A stretch of 63,657 bases of DNA from Helicobacter_D ganmani (GCF_965138225.1 NZ_CBCSAX010000012.1); one strand, 5' to 3'. Positions 54,235 to 63,441 are shown, numbered from the stretch's first letter. Notes: generated from the letters alone by a model not told the origin. Numbers and translations are program-made.

Positions 54235-55761
54235 ATGACGCACAAAACTTTGGCGCAAACACTTTTTAAATCCGCCGATAAACTCCGCAAAAACATTGAC
54301 GCCGCCGAATACAAGCATATCGTTTTGGGCTTAGTTTTCTTAAAATACATCTCCGATAGCTTTCAAGCTACTTTTGAAAGAGTGCAAAGCGAAGGCGGAG
54401 ATACGGAGGATAGAGACGAATACCTTGCCTACAATGCGTTTTTCGTGCCGACAAAGGCGCGGTGGGGCTACATTATGGAAAACGCCAAACAAAGCAATAT
54501 CGGCAGCCTTTTAGATAATGCAATGCAAACCATAGAGCAAGAAAACCCAAGCCTTAAAGGCGTCTTGCCCAAAGTCTATGCCAAAGAAAATCTAGATTCT
54601 ATTTGTTTAGGTGGGTTGATTGATTTACTCTCTAATCTCTCTTTGCAAGGAGATTCCACCCAAAGTAGCGATATTTTAGGGCATATTTTTGAATATTTCT
54701 TAGGTGAGTTTGCGCTAAGTGAGGGCAAAAAGGGCGGGCAGTTTTACACACCAAAAAGCGTTGTAGAGCTTCTTATTGCAATGCTAGAGCCTTACAAAGG
54801 ACGCGTATTTGACCCCTGTTGTGGCAGTGGGGGAATGTTTGTGCAAAGCGAACTTTTCGTGCAAAGCCATCAAGGCAGCATTGATGATATTTCTATTTAT
54901 GGACAAGAGAGCAACCAAACGACTTGGCGACTAGCGAAGATGAATCTTGCCATAAGACAAATTGACTCCTCACAAGTTAAATGGAATAGCGAGGGTAGCT
55001 TCTTAAATGACGCGCATAAGGACTTAAAAGCGGATTTTGTCATCGCCAACCCGCCTTTTAACGATTCGGATTATAGTGGCGAACTCTTAAAGCTTGATGG
55101 ACGTTGGAAGTTTGGCACTCCCCCTACTACAAACGCAAACTATGCGTGGATTCAACACTTCCTCTATCATCTTGCCCCTAAAGGCGTGGCAGGATTTGTC
55201 CTTGCCAAAGGCAGCCTCACAAGCAACACAGCGACAGAGGGCGAGATACGCAAAAACTTGATAGAATCTAATCTCATTGATTGTATTATCAATCTCCCCG
55301 CCAAACTTTTCTTAAATACGCAAATCCCTGCTTGTCTGTGGTTTATGCGCCGCTCCAAAACAAATAAAGAAATCCTTTTTATAGACGCAAGAAATTGTGG
55401 CGAGTTGATTAATCGCAAAAATCGTATTCTAACAAGCGATGAAATACAAAAAATCAGCCAAACTTACCACGCGTGGCAAAAAGCACAGAATCCACAAGGC
55501 ACAGATTTTGCAGATTCTAAAGAATCCACCCCACCTTATGCTGACATCAAGGGCTTTTGCAAATCCGCTTCCCTACAAGAAGTCGCCGCACTCGGCTACA
55601 CTTTGACACCGGGTAGATTTGTAGGCTTAGAAGAAAGTGAGGAAGATTTTGACTTTGAGACAGAATTTACACACTTAAAAGAGAAGTTGCAATCTCAAAT
55701 GCAAGAGGAAGAGGCGTTAAATAAAAGGATTCTAGCCAACCTTGCGTTGATAGAAAAATGA
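54235..55761 (+). CDS. hsdM: Type I restriction-modification system, methyltransferase subunit HsdM
   Basis: N6-adenine methyltransferase subunit of a type I complex (two HsdM, one HsdS, with HsdR for cleavage). The 508-residue product has the N-terminal helical domain (KLRKNIDAAEYKHIVLGLVF), GGQFYTPKSVVELL, SAM motif I FDPCCGSGGMF (about 193) and catalytic NPPFNDSDYSG (about 272). A coiled coil forms the last 50 residues. Complete. ATG follows AGAGGCTCTT. It is separated from hsdS by the inserted Abi gene. Confidence 0.95.
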   Translation: MTHKTLAQTLFKSADKLRKNIDAAEYKHIVLGLVFLKYISDSFQATFERVQSEGGDTEDRDEYLAYNAFFVPTKARWGYIMENAKQSNIGSLLDNAMQTIEQENPSLKGVLPKVYAKENLDSICLGGLIDLLSNLSLQGDSTQSSDILGHIFEYFLGEFALSEGKKGGQFYTPKSVVELLIAMLEPYKGRVFDPCCGSGGMFVQSELFVQSHQGSIDDISIYGQESNQTTWRLAKMNLAIRQIDSSQVKWNSEGSFLNDAHKDLKADFVIANPPFNDSDYSGELLKLDGRWKFGTPPTTNANYAWIQHFLYHLAPKGVAGFVLAKGSLTSNTATEGEIRKNLIESNLIDCIINLPAKLFLNTQIPACLWFMRRSKTNKEILFIDARNCGELINRKNRILTSDEIQKISQTYHAWQKAQNPQGTDFADSKESTPPYADIKGFCKSASLQEVAALGYTLTPGRFVGLEESEEDFDFETEFTHLKEKLQSQMQEEEALNKRILANLALIEK

Positions 55762-55813
55762 AAGAGTAGAAGATTATAGAGTGATAAGAATCGCAAAAAG
55801 CATAAAAATACAA

Positions 55814-55883
55814 AATTCAGAGTAACCTCTCATCAGCTAAGCCAACAAGCACCCACGATTCATCGCGGTAAGCTCTCTGAATT
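55814..55883. other. Long-range inverted repeat between hsdM and the Abi gene
   Basis: AATTCAGAG (55814-55822) and CTCTGAATT (55875-55883) form a perfect 9-bp stem enclosing 52 bases with a small inner hairpin (CGATTCATCG). The gap 55762-55934 has no plus-strand gene. On the minus strand the same stretch reads a coding-like peptide (RAYRDESWVLVGLADERLL, then stop), so it may be a gene remnant rather than a structured RNA. Confidence 0.35.
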
Positions 55884-55896
55884 GCAAGGATTATAG

Positions 55897-55902
55897 TATA
55901 AT
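55897..55902 (+). promoter_or_regulatory. Probable -10 box for the Abi gene
   Basis: TATAAT in ATAGTATAATTATCC, 32 bases before the Abi start, bounded by AGGAT and ATCCT arms that could bind a regulator. It gives the inserted gene its own promoter inside the hsd locus. Confidence 0.5.
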
Positions 55903-55934
55903 TATCCTAAACACAAGTTTAACAAAGGGGATAA

Positions 55935-56717
55935 ATGGGACATTTTAGCCTAGAGATTGAGAATTTAAACAAAATAAAAGGCTTATTTACGCAATATCCC
56001 CATTTACTGACATCTGATTTTGACAAACGCATTACGCAAAGCATAAGAGTTTTACATTTTCGCTATTTATGGGGAGCGTGCAGGGAAGCACAGATTGTTT
56101 TGTCCAAATTTCATACAGATAATCTTTTTGATTTTATTATGAGTTTCTACAACAAAAGGCGCAAAACTCATCAAGCACATTTTTTACTTTTGCATTGTTT
56201 TGAAAATGCCTTGCGTAGCACATTAGCAGTTGAAATTGCAAATTTATATAACCAAGATAAAGACGATTGGTTTTTAAAACCACAAAGTCAAAATGCCAAA
56301 GAAAATAAGCTTTTAAGGCAAATCGCAAACATTACAGATAAAAGACATTTGAAAATCTCTAGTTTTAAAAACACCTTTGAAATTTTTAACATTTTTTCTC
56401 TAGGGGATTTGCAACAAATTTTAGATAATCATTGGAGCGAACTTGCCCCATTGTTTAAAAATCCAAAGGAATATAAAAACCAAATGCTCCCAACCTATGG
56501 CACAAAAGAATCTTTGCTGACTAAAATTAACAAAATCCGCAATGCGAGAAATGAGATTTTTCATAACAAACCTACAAAAATAAAATTCCAAAAAGATTTG
56601 GAAATCTTGCTTTTACATTTGGGTTATAATCTCAAAGATGCTATCGCTGTGGGAGAGATTCAAAGTGTAATCAAACTCCAATATCAATACGAGACTCCAA
56701 AGGCAAGCAATGAATAA
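55935..56717 (+). CDS. Abi-family HEPN protein inserted between hsdM and hsdS
   Basis: A 260-residue helix-rich protein without signal peptide. It has an FDKRITQSIRVLHFRYLWG start, an HCFENALRSTLA helix, and near residues 204-209 the HEPN ribonuclease motif RNEIFH (R-x4-H) in KIRNARNEIFHNKPT. This pattern is typical of Abi-like (AbiD/AbiF, Abi_2) abortive-infection proteins, which cut RNA when a phage infects. ATG follows AAAGGGGATAA. Its end overlaps the hsdS start by eight bases, so hsdS translation is coupled to it. The exact Abi subfamily is uncertain. Confidence 0.7.
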   Translation: MGHFSLEIENLNKIKGLFTQYPHLLTSDFDKRITQSIRVLHFRYLWGACREAQIVLSKFHTDNLFDFIMSFYNKRRKTHQAHFLLLHCFENALRSTLAVEIANLYNQDKDDWFLKPQSQNAKENKLLRQIANITDKRHLKISSFKNTFEIFNIFSLGDLQQILDNHWSELAPLFKNPKEYKNQMLPTYGTKESLLTKINKIRNARNEIFHNKPTKIKFQKDLEILLLHLGYNLKDAIAVGEIQSVIKLQYQYETPKASNE

Positions 56718-57858
56718 AACCACTTGGAAAAGAGTGAAGTTGGGGGAGGTAGCGGAGATAAATCCGCTAGAATCTATCAAGAAAAATACACTTGCCAAAA
56801 AAGTTTCTATGGACAATTTAGAACCATTTAATAAAAAAATTTATTCTTTTAGTATGGAATCTTTTAAAGGTGGAAGCAAATTTAAAAATGGTGATACACT
56901 ATTAGCAAGGATTACACCTTGTTTAGAAAATGGCAAAACTGCTTTTGTTGATTTTTTAGAAAACAATGAAATTGCTTTTGGCTCTACCGAATTTATTATT
57001 TTAAGAGAAAAAGAAAATATAAGCGACAAGCACTTTTTGTATTATTTGGCAAGAAGTGAAAATTTTAGAGAAACTGCTATCAAATCAATGACAGGAAGTT
57101 CGGGCAGAGAAAGAGTGCAAATAGAGGTTATAAGGGATTATGAATTTTCTTTGCCGCCACTTGAGACACAGCATAAAATCGCGGAGATTCTAAGTAGTTT
57201 GGACGATAAGATAGGCTTACTCCACCGCCAAAACAAAACTTTAGAATCCTTAAGCCTCACTCTCTTCCGCCATACCTTTATAGACAATCCCAACCGCAAC
57301 GAGTGGCAAATCGGTAAGTTGGGGGATTATATAGAGATTTTTGATAATAAAAGAATCCCATTATCTAAATTGCAACGAGATAAAATGAAAACAGGAACTC
57401 TTTATCCTTATTATGGAGCAGCTAGTATTATGGATTATATCAATGAATTTATTTTTGATGATGATTATATTTTGATGGGTGAAGATGGAACGGTGGAAAC
57501 TGAAAATGGGTATCCAATTTTACAATATGCGAGTGGTAAATTTTGGGTTAATAATCACGCACATATTTTTAAAGCAAAAGCACCCTACAATGATTTCTTT
57601 ATTCTAAACTTCTTAAAACAAACAAATATTTCTCATATTGTTACAGGTGCAGTTCAGCCAAAAATAAATCAAGAGAATTTAAAATCAATTCCATTTTGTA
57701 AATATCCAATAGAATTAGTTAGCTGGTTTATAGAAACAACTAATGCTTATTTTGATAAAATCAATACAAATAAAAAGCAGATTCAGAATCTAGAATCTTT
57801 GCGTGATATAATGTTACCGAAATTATTAAGTGGGGAAATTAAGAGTTTAAATGAATAA
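56710..57858 (+). CDS. hsdS: Type I restriction-modification specificity subunit HsdS
   Basis: Recognises the bipartite DNA target. The 382-residue product has two target-recognition domains. The first starts WKRVKLGEVAEINPLESI; the second starts near residue 195 (NEWQIGKLGDYIEIFDNKR). The conserved helices are LPPLETQHKIAEILSSLDDK after the first domain and LESLRDIMLPKLLSGE at the end. Complete two-domain architecture, so a bipartite target is expected. No inverted repeats for shuffling are apparent around it. Confidence 0.93.
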   Translation: MNKTTWKRVKLGEVAEINPLESIKKNTLAKKVSMDNLEPFNKKIYSFSMESFKGGSKFKNGDTLLARITPCLENGKTAFVDFLENNEIAFGSTEFIILREKENISDKHFLYYLARSENFRETAIKSMTGSSGRERVQIEVIRDYEFSLPPLETQHKIAEILSSLDDKIGLLHRQNKTLESLSLTLFRHTFIDNPNRNEWQIGKLGDYIEIFDNKRIPLSKLQRDKMKTGTLYPYYGAASIMDYINEFIFDDDYILMGEDGTVETENGYPILQYASGKFWVNNHAHIFKAKAPYNDFFILNFLKQTNISHIVTGAVQPKINQENLKSIPFCKYPIELVSWFIETTNAYFDKINTNKKQIQNLESLRDIMLPKLLSGEIKSLNE

Positions 57859-57900
57859 TGTGCTAAAATTAGGAAATTTTAATTATTGAAAGGGGGATTT

Positions 57901-58218
57901 ATGGAAATCCTAGATAGCCAAAATATTGTTATGGTTATAGGTTTAATTGGTAGCATTATAACAATATGGAAGTTTTCAAAAGGTTTTTGGAAAAAAGATA
58001 AAAACTTCCATATTATTTCAAGCTCCCAACAAATTAACATTATCAAGCAAAATAATATCGTGCCTTACACAAAAGATAATGAATCTTTTACACTCACAAT
58101 CAATAAGGAAACTTTAAAAAATATTGCTATATTTATAGCAGGGATTATTTGTTGCTATTTAGCATATAAAACTTATAAGCATTTGTCTTTAAAGGTTCAA
58201 AAATTGTATAAAACTTGA
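57901..58218 (+). CDS. Small two-helix membrane protein next to the DUF3644 gene
   Basis: ATG 57901 is preceded by AAAGGGGGATTT. The 105-residue product has a hydrophobic helix at about residues 12-32 (NIVMVIGLIGSIITIWKF), a central hydrophilic part with NFHIISSSQQINIIKQNN, and a second helix at about 74-95 (NIAIFIAGIICCYLAYKTY). I do not recognise a family. It begins 42 bases after hsdS and ends 17 bases before the DUF3644 gene, so the two look like a unit inside the hsd locus. A membrane-linked partner of a HEPN toxin is a plausible inference. Confidence 0.6.
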   Translation: MEILDSQNIVMVIGLIGSIITIWKFSKGFWKKDKNFHIISSSQQINIIKQNNIVPYTKDNESFTLTINKETLKNIAIFIAGIICCYLAYKTYKHLSLKVQKLYKT

Positions 58219-58235
58219 AATAAGTAAAAGAGGAA

Positions 58236-59201
58236 ATGAGAAATAGAAAATTAAAATCTATTTCTAGTGAATTGTTAAAAAAATCCAAAGAATCTGCGCT
58301 ATCCGCAGTTCAAATTTTTAACAATCCAAATATGCTTTTTAAATCCGAAAGTTTTATAGTTTTAATTATTATTGCTTGGACATATTTGCTGCATTCTTAT
58401 TATAAATCTAAGAAAATAGATTATAGATATTGTGAAAGGCAAAATCAAAGAAAAAAATTTTCAAAAACAAAAAATGGAAGTTACAAATATTGGGAACTAG
58501 AAAGATGTTTGAACGATGAGCATAATCCAATAGATAAAGATACAAGCAATAATTTAAGATTTCTTATAGGATTAAGACACGAAATAGAACACCAAATGAC
58601 AACCAAAATAGATGATTTATTAAGTGCTAGATTTTAGGCTTGTTGTTTAAATTATAATGATTATCTTAAGAAATTATTTAATGACGAGGGAATAGATAAA
58701 TATCTATCTTTTAGTATTCAATTTTCAAGTATTACAGAGGAACAAAAAGATTTGCTAAAAGATTCCAATTTGCCAAAAAATATTTTAAATTATATACAAA
58801 CTTTTGACAATAACTTATCTGATGATGAGTTTAATAGTCCTAAATTTTCTTATAGGGTTTTGTTTATACCAAAATTAGCAAATCACAAGGGACAAGCCGA
58901 TAAATTGATAGAATTTGTAAAAAGTGATTCTGAATTAGCACAAGGAGTTAATAAAACTTATGCTGTGCTCAAAGAAACAGAAAAAGACAAGTTTTTACCA
59001 AAGCGTATTGTAGAGTTGATGAAAAATAAAGGGTATAAAAATTTTTCAATCCACAAGCATACAGATTTATGGAGAAGTAAAAAAGCAAAAGAACCAAATT
59101 TTAATTATGGAATAGAGGTAGAGGGAAAATGGTATTGGTATAAGAATTGGGTTGATGAAGTTGAAAAATATTGTCAAAAGCATAGAAATGAATTGATTTA
59201 A
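58236..59201 (+). pseudogene. DUF3644 HEPN-type gene interrupted by one amber codon
   Basis: ATG 58236 (behind AGAGGAA) opens a frame of 321 codons interrupted once, by TAG at 58635-58637 (codon 134). Both sides are in the same frame: DDLLSARF, stop, ACCLNYNDYLKKLFNDEG. Family members carry Gln there, so a single CAG-to-TAG change explains it. The N-terminal part has LKSISSELLKKSKESALSAV, AWTYLLHSYYKSKKI, and the HEPN motif RHEIEH (about 114-119) in LIGLRHEIEHQM. DUF3644 proteins sit near restriction systems and are predicted RNases. The N-terminal 133 residues keep the HEPN motif and could still be made. Confidence 0.8.
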
Positions 59202-59228
59202 CACTTCCCACCTTTGCTCAACTTTTGC

Positions 59229-59234
59229 TATAAT
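59229..59234 (+). promoter_or_regulatory. Probable -10 box for the toxin-antitoxin pair and hsdR
   Basis: TATAAT in TTGCTATAATATCCCG, 53 bases before the antitoxin start. No other promoter-like sequence separates the pair from hsdR, so hsdR may depend on this promoter. Confidence 0.5.
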
Positions 59235-59287
59235 ATCCCGCAAAATGTGGAATCCTAAAGGCAGATACAACAAGGGAAGGAGCAAGA

Positions 59288-59518
59288 ATGACCTTAATTA
59301 TTACAAACGCAAATAAACAATTTGCAAAAGCGGTAAAGAGTATGGCAAAGGCGTGTGATTCCAAGATAAAAATCATAGAACAAAACGAAACTTCCTTAGA
59401 AAAGCAGCCCAGCGATGAGCTTTTGGAAGCCATTAGAGAAGTGCGAAATGGGGAAGTAGAGCGATATGAAAGCTTTGAGGATTTCAAAAAGGCAATGCTA
59501 GATGAAGTATCGCATTGA
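59288..59518 (+). CDS. Antitoxin of a YafQ-type toxin-antitoxin pair
   Basis: A 76-residue acidic protein MTLIITNANKQFAKAVKSMA... with an amphipathic C-terminal part (RNGEVERYESFEDFKKAML). It overlaps the start of the toxin gene by 17 bases, as in many type II pairs. The sequence resembles the RelB/DinJ or Phd-like antitoxins in size and layout but I cannot fix the family. It would neutralise the toxin and repress its own promoter. Confidence 0.7.
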   Translation: MTLIITNANKQFAKAVKSMAKACDSKIKIIEQNETSLEKQPSDELLEAIREVRNGEVERYESFEDFKKAMLDEVSH

Positions 59519-59777
59519 ACATTCCAAACGATTCAAAAAGGCACTCAAAAAACTTTGCCTTGATGATGTGAAACTTGTTTTGCATATTGTTGGCAAGCTT
59601 GCCAATGATGAGCCTTTGGATTCCAAATATAAAGACCATAAGCTTAAGGGGAATCTTGAGGATTTTCGCGAATGCCATATTAAGCCAGACTTGCTGCTAA
59701 TCTACCAAAAGCAAGAGGATATTTTGATTCTTACTTGTATCTCTGTGGGTAGCCATAGCACACTTTTTAAATCCTAA
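59502..59777 (+). CDS. YafQ/RelE-family mRNA interferase toxin
   Basis: A 91-residue basic protein MKYRIEHSKRFKKALKKLC... with the YafQ signature DHKLKGNLEDFRECHIKPD, LLLIYQKQEDILIL and GSHSTLF, including the catalytic histidines. YafQ cuts mRNA on the translating ribosome. The pair sits directly before hsdR and may stabilise the restriction locus against loss. Confidence 0.88.
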   Translation: MKYRIEHSKRFKKALKKLCLDDVKLVLHIVGKLANDEPLDSKYKDHKLKGNLEDFRECHIKPDLLLIYQKQEDILILTCISVGSHSTLFKS

Positions 59778-59786
59778 GGAAAAACA

Positions 59787-62700
59787 ATGCAAGAACCTCA
59801 AAAGCTTGATGAAAACGCCATAGAATCCTTGCTCCTGCAACATTTAGAAAACGCAGGATACACTTACAAAAGCGGCAAAGAGCTAGAGCGCAACAGCAAG
59901 GAATGGATACTTGAGGGCGCATTTAAAGAGGCGGTGCGGAGGATTAACTTTGCGGATTCCAAACCTTGCAATCTTAACCTAAGTTATGAAATCCAAGAGC
60001 AGCTTATAAACAAAGCATTGGCTAGACTCAAAGCCCTTGAAAATGAGGAGCTTTTAGAAGCAAATGCGAAATGCCACGCTTATCTTACGCAGGGTATCCC
60101 GCTTGAAGTGCTACTTGATGGTGAAATGCGAGGCATTCTCTTGCAAGTGCTAGATTTTGAAAACCCGCAAAACAATCACTTTTTGTGTGCTAATCAACTC
60201 CATTTTGAATCTAAAATGCCCAAACGCCCTGATGTTGTGCTCTTTATCAATGGCTTACCCTTAGTGGTGTGTGAGCTTAAAAATCCCCTAAATCCAAATG
60301 CTACCTTGCAAAACGCCTATCATCAGATTCAAACTTACAAGGCGCAGATTCCTATGCTTTTTATCTCCAATGCGCTATGTATGGTGAGCGATGGGCTAAA
60401 TAGCAAGGTGGGGAGCTTGAGTACGGACTTCACACGCTTTATGGTGTGGAAAGACGAGGATAAAACCGATACGAAAATGCCCCAAATACCTGATGTATTA
60501 AAGCCTCACAATCTTTTGGAATTTACGCGCTTTTTTATCCTCTTTGAAAAAGAGACTTTTTATGATAAAGCAGGCTTATCCACGACACAAATCAACAAAA
60601 AAATCGCTGCTTATCATCAATACTATGCGGTGCAAAAGGCAATAGAATCTGTGAAAGTCGCGATGTGTGGAGACAAAAGAGGCGGGGTGCTCTGGCACAC
60701 GCAAGGGAGTGGCAAAAGTCTCACAATGGTATTTTTCAGCGCAAAGGCGATTGCGAGCTTTGCCAACCCCACGCTTTTACTCATCACCGATAGAAACGAC
60801 CTTGATGAGCAATTATTTGAAACTTTTGCGAAGGCAAAGGAACTTTTGCGCACAGAGCCGATACTCGCAACGAGCACACAGGACTTAAAAGCAAAGCTTA
60901 AAAGGGCAAGTGGGGGCATTGTCTTTAGCACGATTCAAAAATTTAGAAGCGAAAAAGAAAGCTTTGAATGCTTAAGTAAAAGAGAAAATATCCTCGTGCT
61001 ATGTGATGAAGCCCACAGAAGCCAATATGGCTTTGAAGCGCGACTTGATGAGGAGGCGCAACTCCGCTATGGCTATGCAAAATATTTGCGAGACGCGCTA
61101 CCAAATGCCACTTATCTAGGCTTTAGCGGCACGCCGATAGAAAAGGCAGACGCGGACACAAGGCGCGTTTTTGGAGAATACATTGATATTTATGATATTG
61201 CAAGAGCGGTAGAGGATAAGGCGACTTTGCCAATTTATTATGAAAGCAGGTTAGCTAAAATTGCTTTAAGCGCAGAGGGACAAGAGATTTTAAGCGCGCT
61301 AGATTCTAAACTAAGCAAAAGTGAGGAGCAAGAGAAAATCAACGCCAAAGCCACAAGATTATGCGAGATTGTCGGGGCAAAGGATAGACTACAAACTATC
61401 GCAAAGGATATTTTAGAGCATTTTACACAGCGACAGAAGATTTTGCAAGGCAAGGCGATGATTGTTTGTATGAGCCGAGAAATCGCAGTGTCTTTATATG
61501 AGCAAATCGTGCATTTAAATCCCTCGTGGCATAATGAGGATTCCACAAAGGGCAAAATCAAAGTGATTATCACCGCAAAAAGTGGTGATGGAGAAAAGAT
61601 AAGCAAACACCACACGAGCAAGGCGCAAAGAAGCAAAATCGCTAAAAGGCTTAAAAGCGTTGATGATGAGCTACAAATGGTTATCGTGTGTGATATGTGG
61701 CTCACAGGCTTTGATGTGCCACCCCTACATACGCTTTATATGGATAAATTCTTAAGCGGACATAACCTTATGCAAGCCATAGCGAGGGTAAATCGCGTGT
61801 ATAAAGACAAACCGGCGGGGCTGGTGGTGGATTATTTAGGAATTGCCAATGAACTAAAAAATGCACTAGAATTTTACACTCAAAGCGGAGGCAAGGGCGC
61901 GTTTATACAAGAGAAAGCAAAAATCATAGAAAAAATGCAAGAAAACTATGAAATTACCGCGCAAATGCTGCAAGGAATCAACTATTTGCAGTATTTTACG
62001 CTTAACGCACAAGAAAAACTTCAGTTTATTGCCCAAGTTTTAGAATGTATCCTAGCCCAAGAAAATGGCAAAAAGCGATTTTTGGATAATGCAATAAGGC
62101 TTTTAAAATCCTATGCAATGGCTCTGCCTTGCGAGGAAGCGGAGAAAATCGCAAAAGATGTGGCGTTTTTTGACCTCATCAAAAGGACTTTGCAAAAATA
62201 CGAAAGAGAGGAGGAGCAAAAATCTCTTGTGCCACAAAGCGCAATTAGGCAAATTATTAATGACGCGATTGTGAGTGAGGGGGTAGTGAAACTTTTGGAT
62301 AGCGCAGGGATTGCAAAGCCAAACCTCCCTATCCTTTCAGAGGAATTTTTAAGCGAGCTTGCCTCCCATAAACACAAAAACCTTGCCTTGCAGACTTTGC
62401 AAAAGCTTTTAAATGATGAACTAAGTGCGCGTCTTAGCTCTGCACTTTCTGCAAAAAGCTTGATAGAGCGACTGCAAAAGACAATGCAAAAATATCAAAA
62501 CAACCTCCTTAGTGTAGCAGAAGCCATAGAGGAGCTGATTGCCCTAGGCAAAGAACTCGTTGCGAGTGATATGCAGAGGCAGGAAATGGGATTAAAAGAC
62601 TATGAATATGCCTTTTATGAAGCGATTGCCAAAAATGAAAGTGCAAAAGAAGTGATGAGTAAAAATGAGCTAAAAGAACTTGCCATAGCGATTTTTCAAA

Positions 62701-62873
62701 CTCTCAAGCAAAATGTTAGCTTAGATTGGCAGCACAAAGAATCTGTGCGAGCAAAGCTTCGTGTGGCAGTTAAAAGGGTGCTGCAAAAATATGGCTATCC
62801 ACCGGATATGCAAAAACTCGCAACAGATAGAATCATAGCTCAAGCCGAACTTGTGGCGAGTAATCTTGTGTGA
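59787..62873 (+). CDS. hsdR: Type I restriction-modification endonuclease subunit HsdR
   Basis: ATP-dependent translocase and nuclease of the type I complex. The 1028-residue product has an N-terminal PD-ExK nuclease (RPDVVLFINGLPLVVCELKN, about 148-167), the helicase P-loop WHTQGSGKSLTM (about 300-310), DEAHRSQYG (about 406), GFSGTPIE, and MWLTGFDVPPLHTLYMDK and QAIARVNRVYKD. C-terminal coiled-coil parts follow. No frameshift is visible, so the hsdM-hsdS-hsdR set appears functional. ATG follows AAGGAAAAACA. Confidence 0.95.
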   Translation: MQEPQKLDENAIESLLLQHLENAGYTYKSGKELERNSKEWILEGAFKEAVRRINFADSKPCNLNLSYEIQEQLINKALARLKALENEELLEANAKCHAYLTQGIPLEVLLDGEMRGILLQVLDFENPQNNHFLCANQLHFESKMPKRPDVVLFINGLPLVVCELKNPLNPNATLQNAYHQIQTYKAQIPMLFISNALCMVSDGLNSKVGSLSTDFTRFMVWKDEDKTDTKMPQIPDVLKPHNLLEFTRFFILFEKETFYDKAGLSTTQINKKIAAYHQYYAVQKAIESVKVAMCGDKRGGVLWHTQGSGKSLTMVFFSAKAIASFANPTLLLITDRNDLDEQLFETFAKAKELLRTEPILATSTQDLKAKLKRASGGIVFSTIQKFRSEKESFECLSKRENILVLCDEAHRSQYGFEARLDEEAQLRYGYAKYLRDALPNATYLGFSGTPIEKADADTRRVFGEYIDIYDIARAVEDKATLPIYYESRLAKIALSAEGQEILSALDSKLSKSEEQEKINAKATRLCEIVGAKDRLQTIAKDILEHFTQRQKILQGKAMIVCMSREIAVSLYEQIVHLNPSWHNEDSTKGKIKVIITAKSGDGEKISKHHTSKAQRSKIAKRLKSVDDELQMVIVCDMWLTGFDVPPLHTLYMDKFLSGHNLMQAIARVNRVYKDKPAGLVVDYLGIANELKNALEFYTQSGGKGAFIQEKAKIIEKMQENYEITAQMLQGINYLQYFTLNAQEKLQFIAQVLECILAQENGKKRFLDNAIRLLKSYAMALPCEEAEKIAKDVAFFDLIKRTLQKYEREEEQKSLVPQSAIRQIINDAIVSEGVVKLLDSAGIAKPNLPILSEEFLSELASHKHKNLALQTLQKLLNDELSARLSSALSAKSLIERLQKTMQKYQNNLLSVAEAIEELIALGKELVASDMQRQEMGLKDYEYAFYEAIAKNESAKEVMSKNELKELAIAIFQTLKQNVSLDWQHKESVRAKLRVAVKRVLQKYGYPPDMQKLATDRIIAQAELVASNLV

Positions 62874-62888
62874 AGTAAGGAGAATAAA

Positions 62889-63441
62889 ATGTATAAAATG
62901 GGGACAAAGAAAAAAGTAGGCTTTGCATTATTGGCAATAATGGTCTTTAATTTATCTAGTAGTTACGCAGATTCTCAACACAAATATTTTCCAAAGACTA
63001 GAGAGGAATTAAAGGCTTTTGTCCAAGATGAAAGTATTAATCTAGGAGAAATTGATACTTCTGCCATTACTGATATGGCAAAACTTTTTGAAGGAAGCAC
63101 AAGGCAAGATTTCAGCGGGATAGAATCATGGGATACTTGTAAGGTAAAATATTATGGAATATATGTTCGCTAAGGCAAAGAGATTTAATCAAAATATAAA
63201 TGCTTGGGACGTATCCAAAGTAAAAGATATGCATAGTATGTTTGCTGTAGCAGAATCTTTCAATCAACCTTTGGATAAGTGGAATACAAGCAGCGTGAAA
63301 TATATGAAAGAGATGTTTTATGGGGCAAAATCATTCAATCAGTCTTTGGATAGTTGGAACGTCAAGAACGTTTTGGATATACGTGATATATTTGGAAGTT
63401 CTCCATTGCAAAACAATCCTCCAAAATGGTATAAAGAATAG
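62889..63441 (+). pseudogene. BspA-family surface protein (DUF285 repeats), frameshifted
   Basis: ATG 62889 (behind AAGGAGAATAAA) gives a signal peptide (FALLAIMVFNLSSSYA) and then DUF285-type repeat text ending IESWDTCKVK. The frame then shifts: from 63154 a second frame continues MEYMFAKAKRFNQNINAWDV, SMFAVAESFNQPLDKWNTSS and MFYGAKSFNQSLDSWNV. Repeats of about 23 residues (FNQ...W(D/N)(V/T)...M..MF) are intact otherwise. One extra base in AAATATTATG near 63150 explains it. BspA-like proteins are adhesins or surface proteins. Confidence 0.8.

Noticed and set aside
56710..57858. hsdS as a phase- or inversion-variable gene
   Set aside because: No homopolymer or inverted repeat, and no second hsdS fragment in the window.
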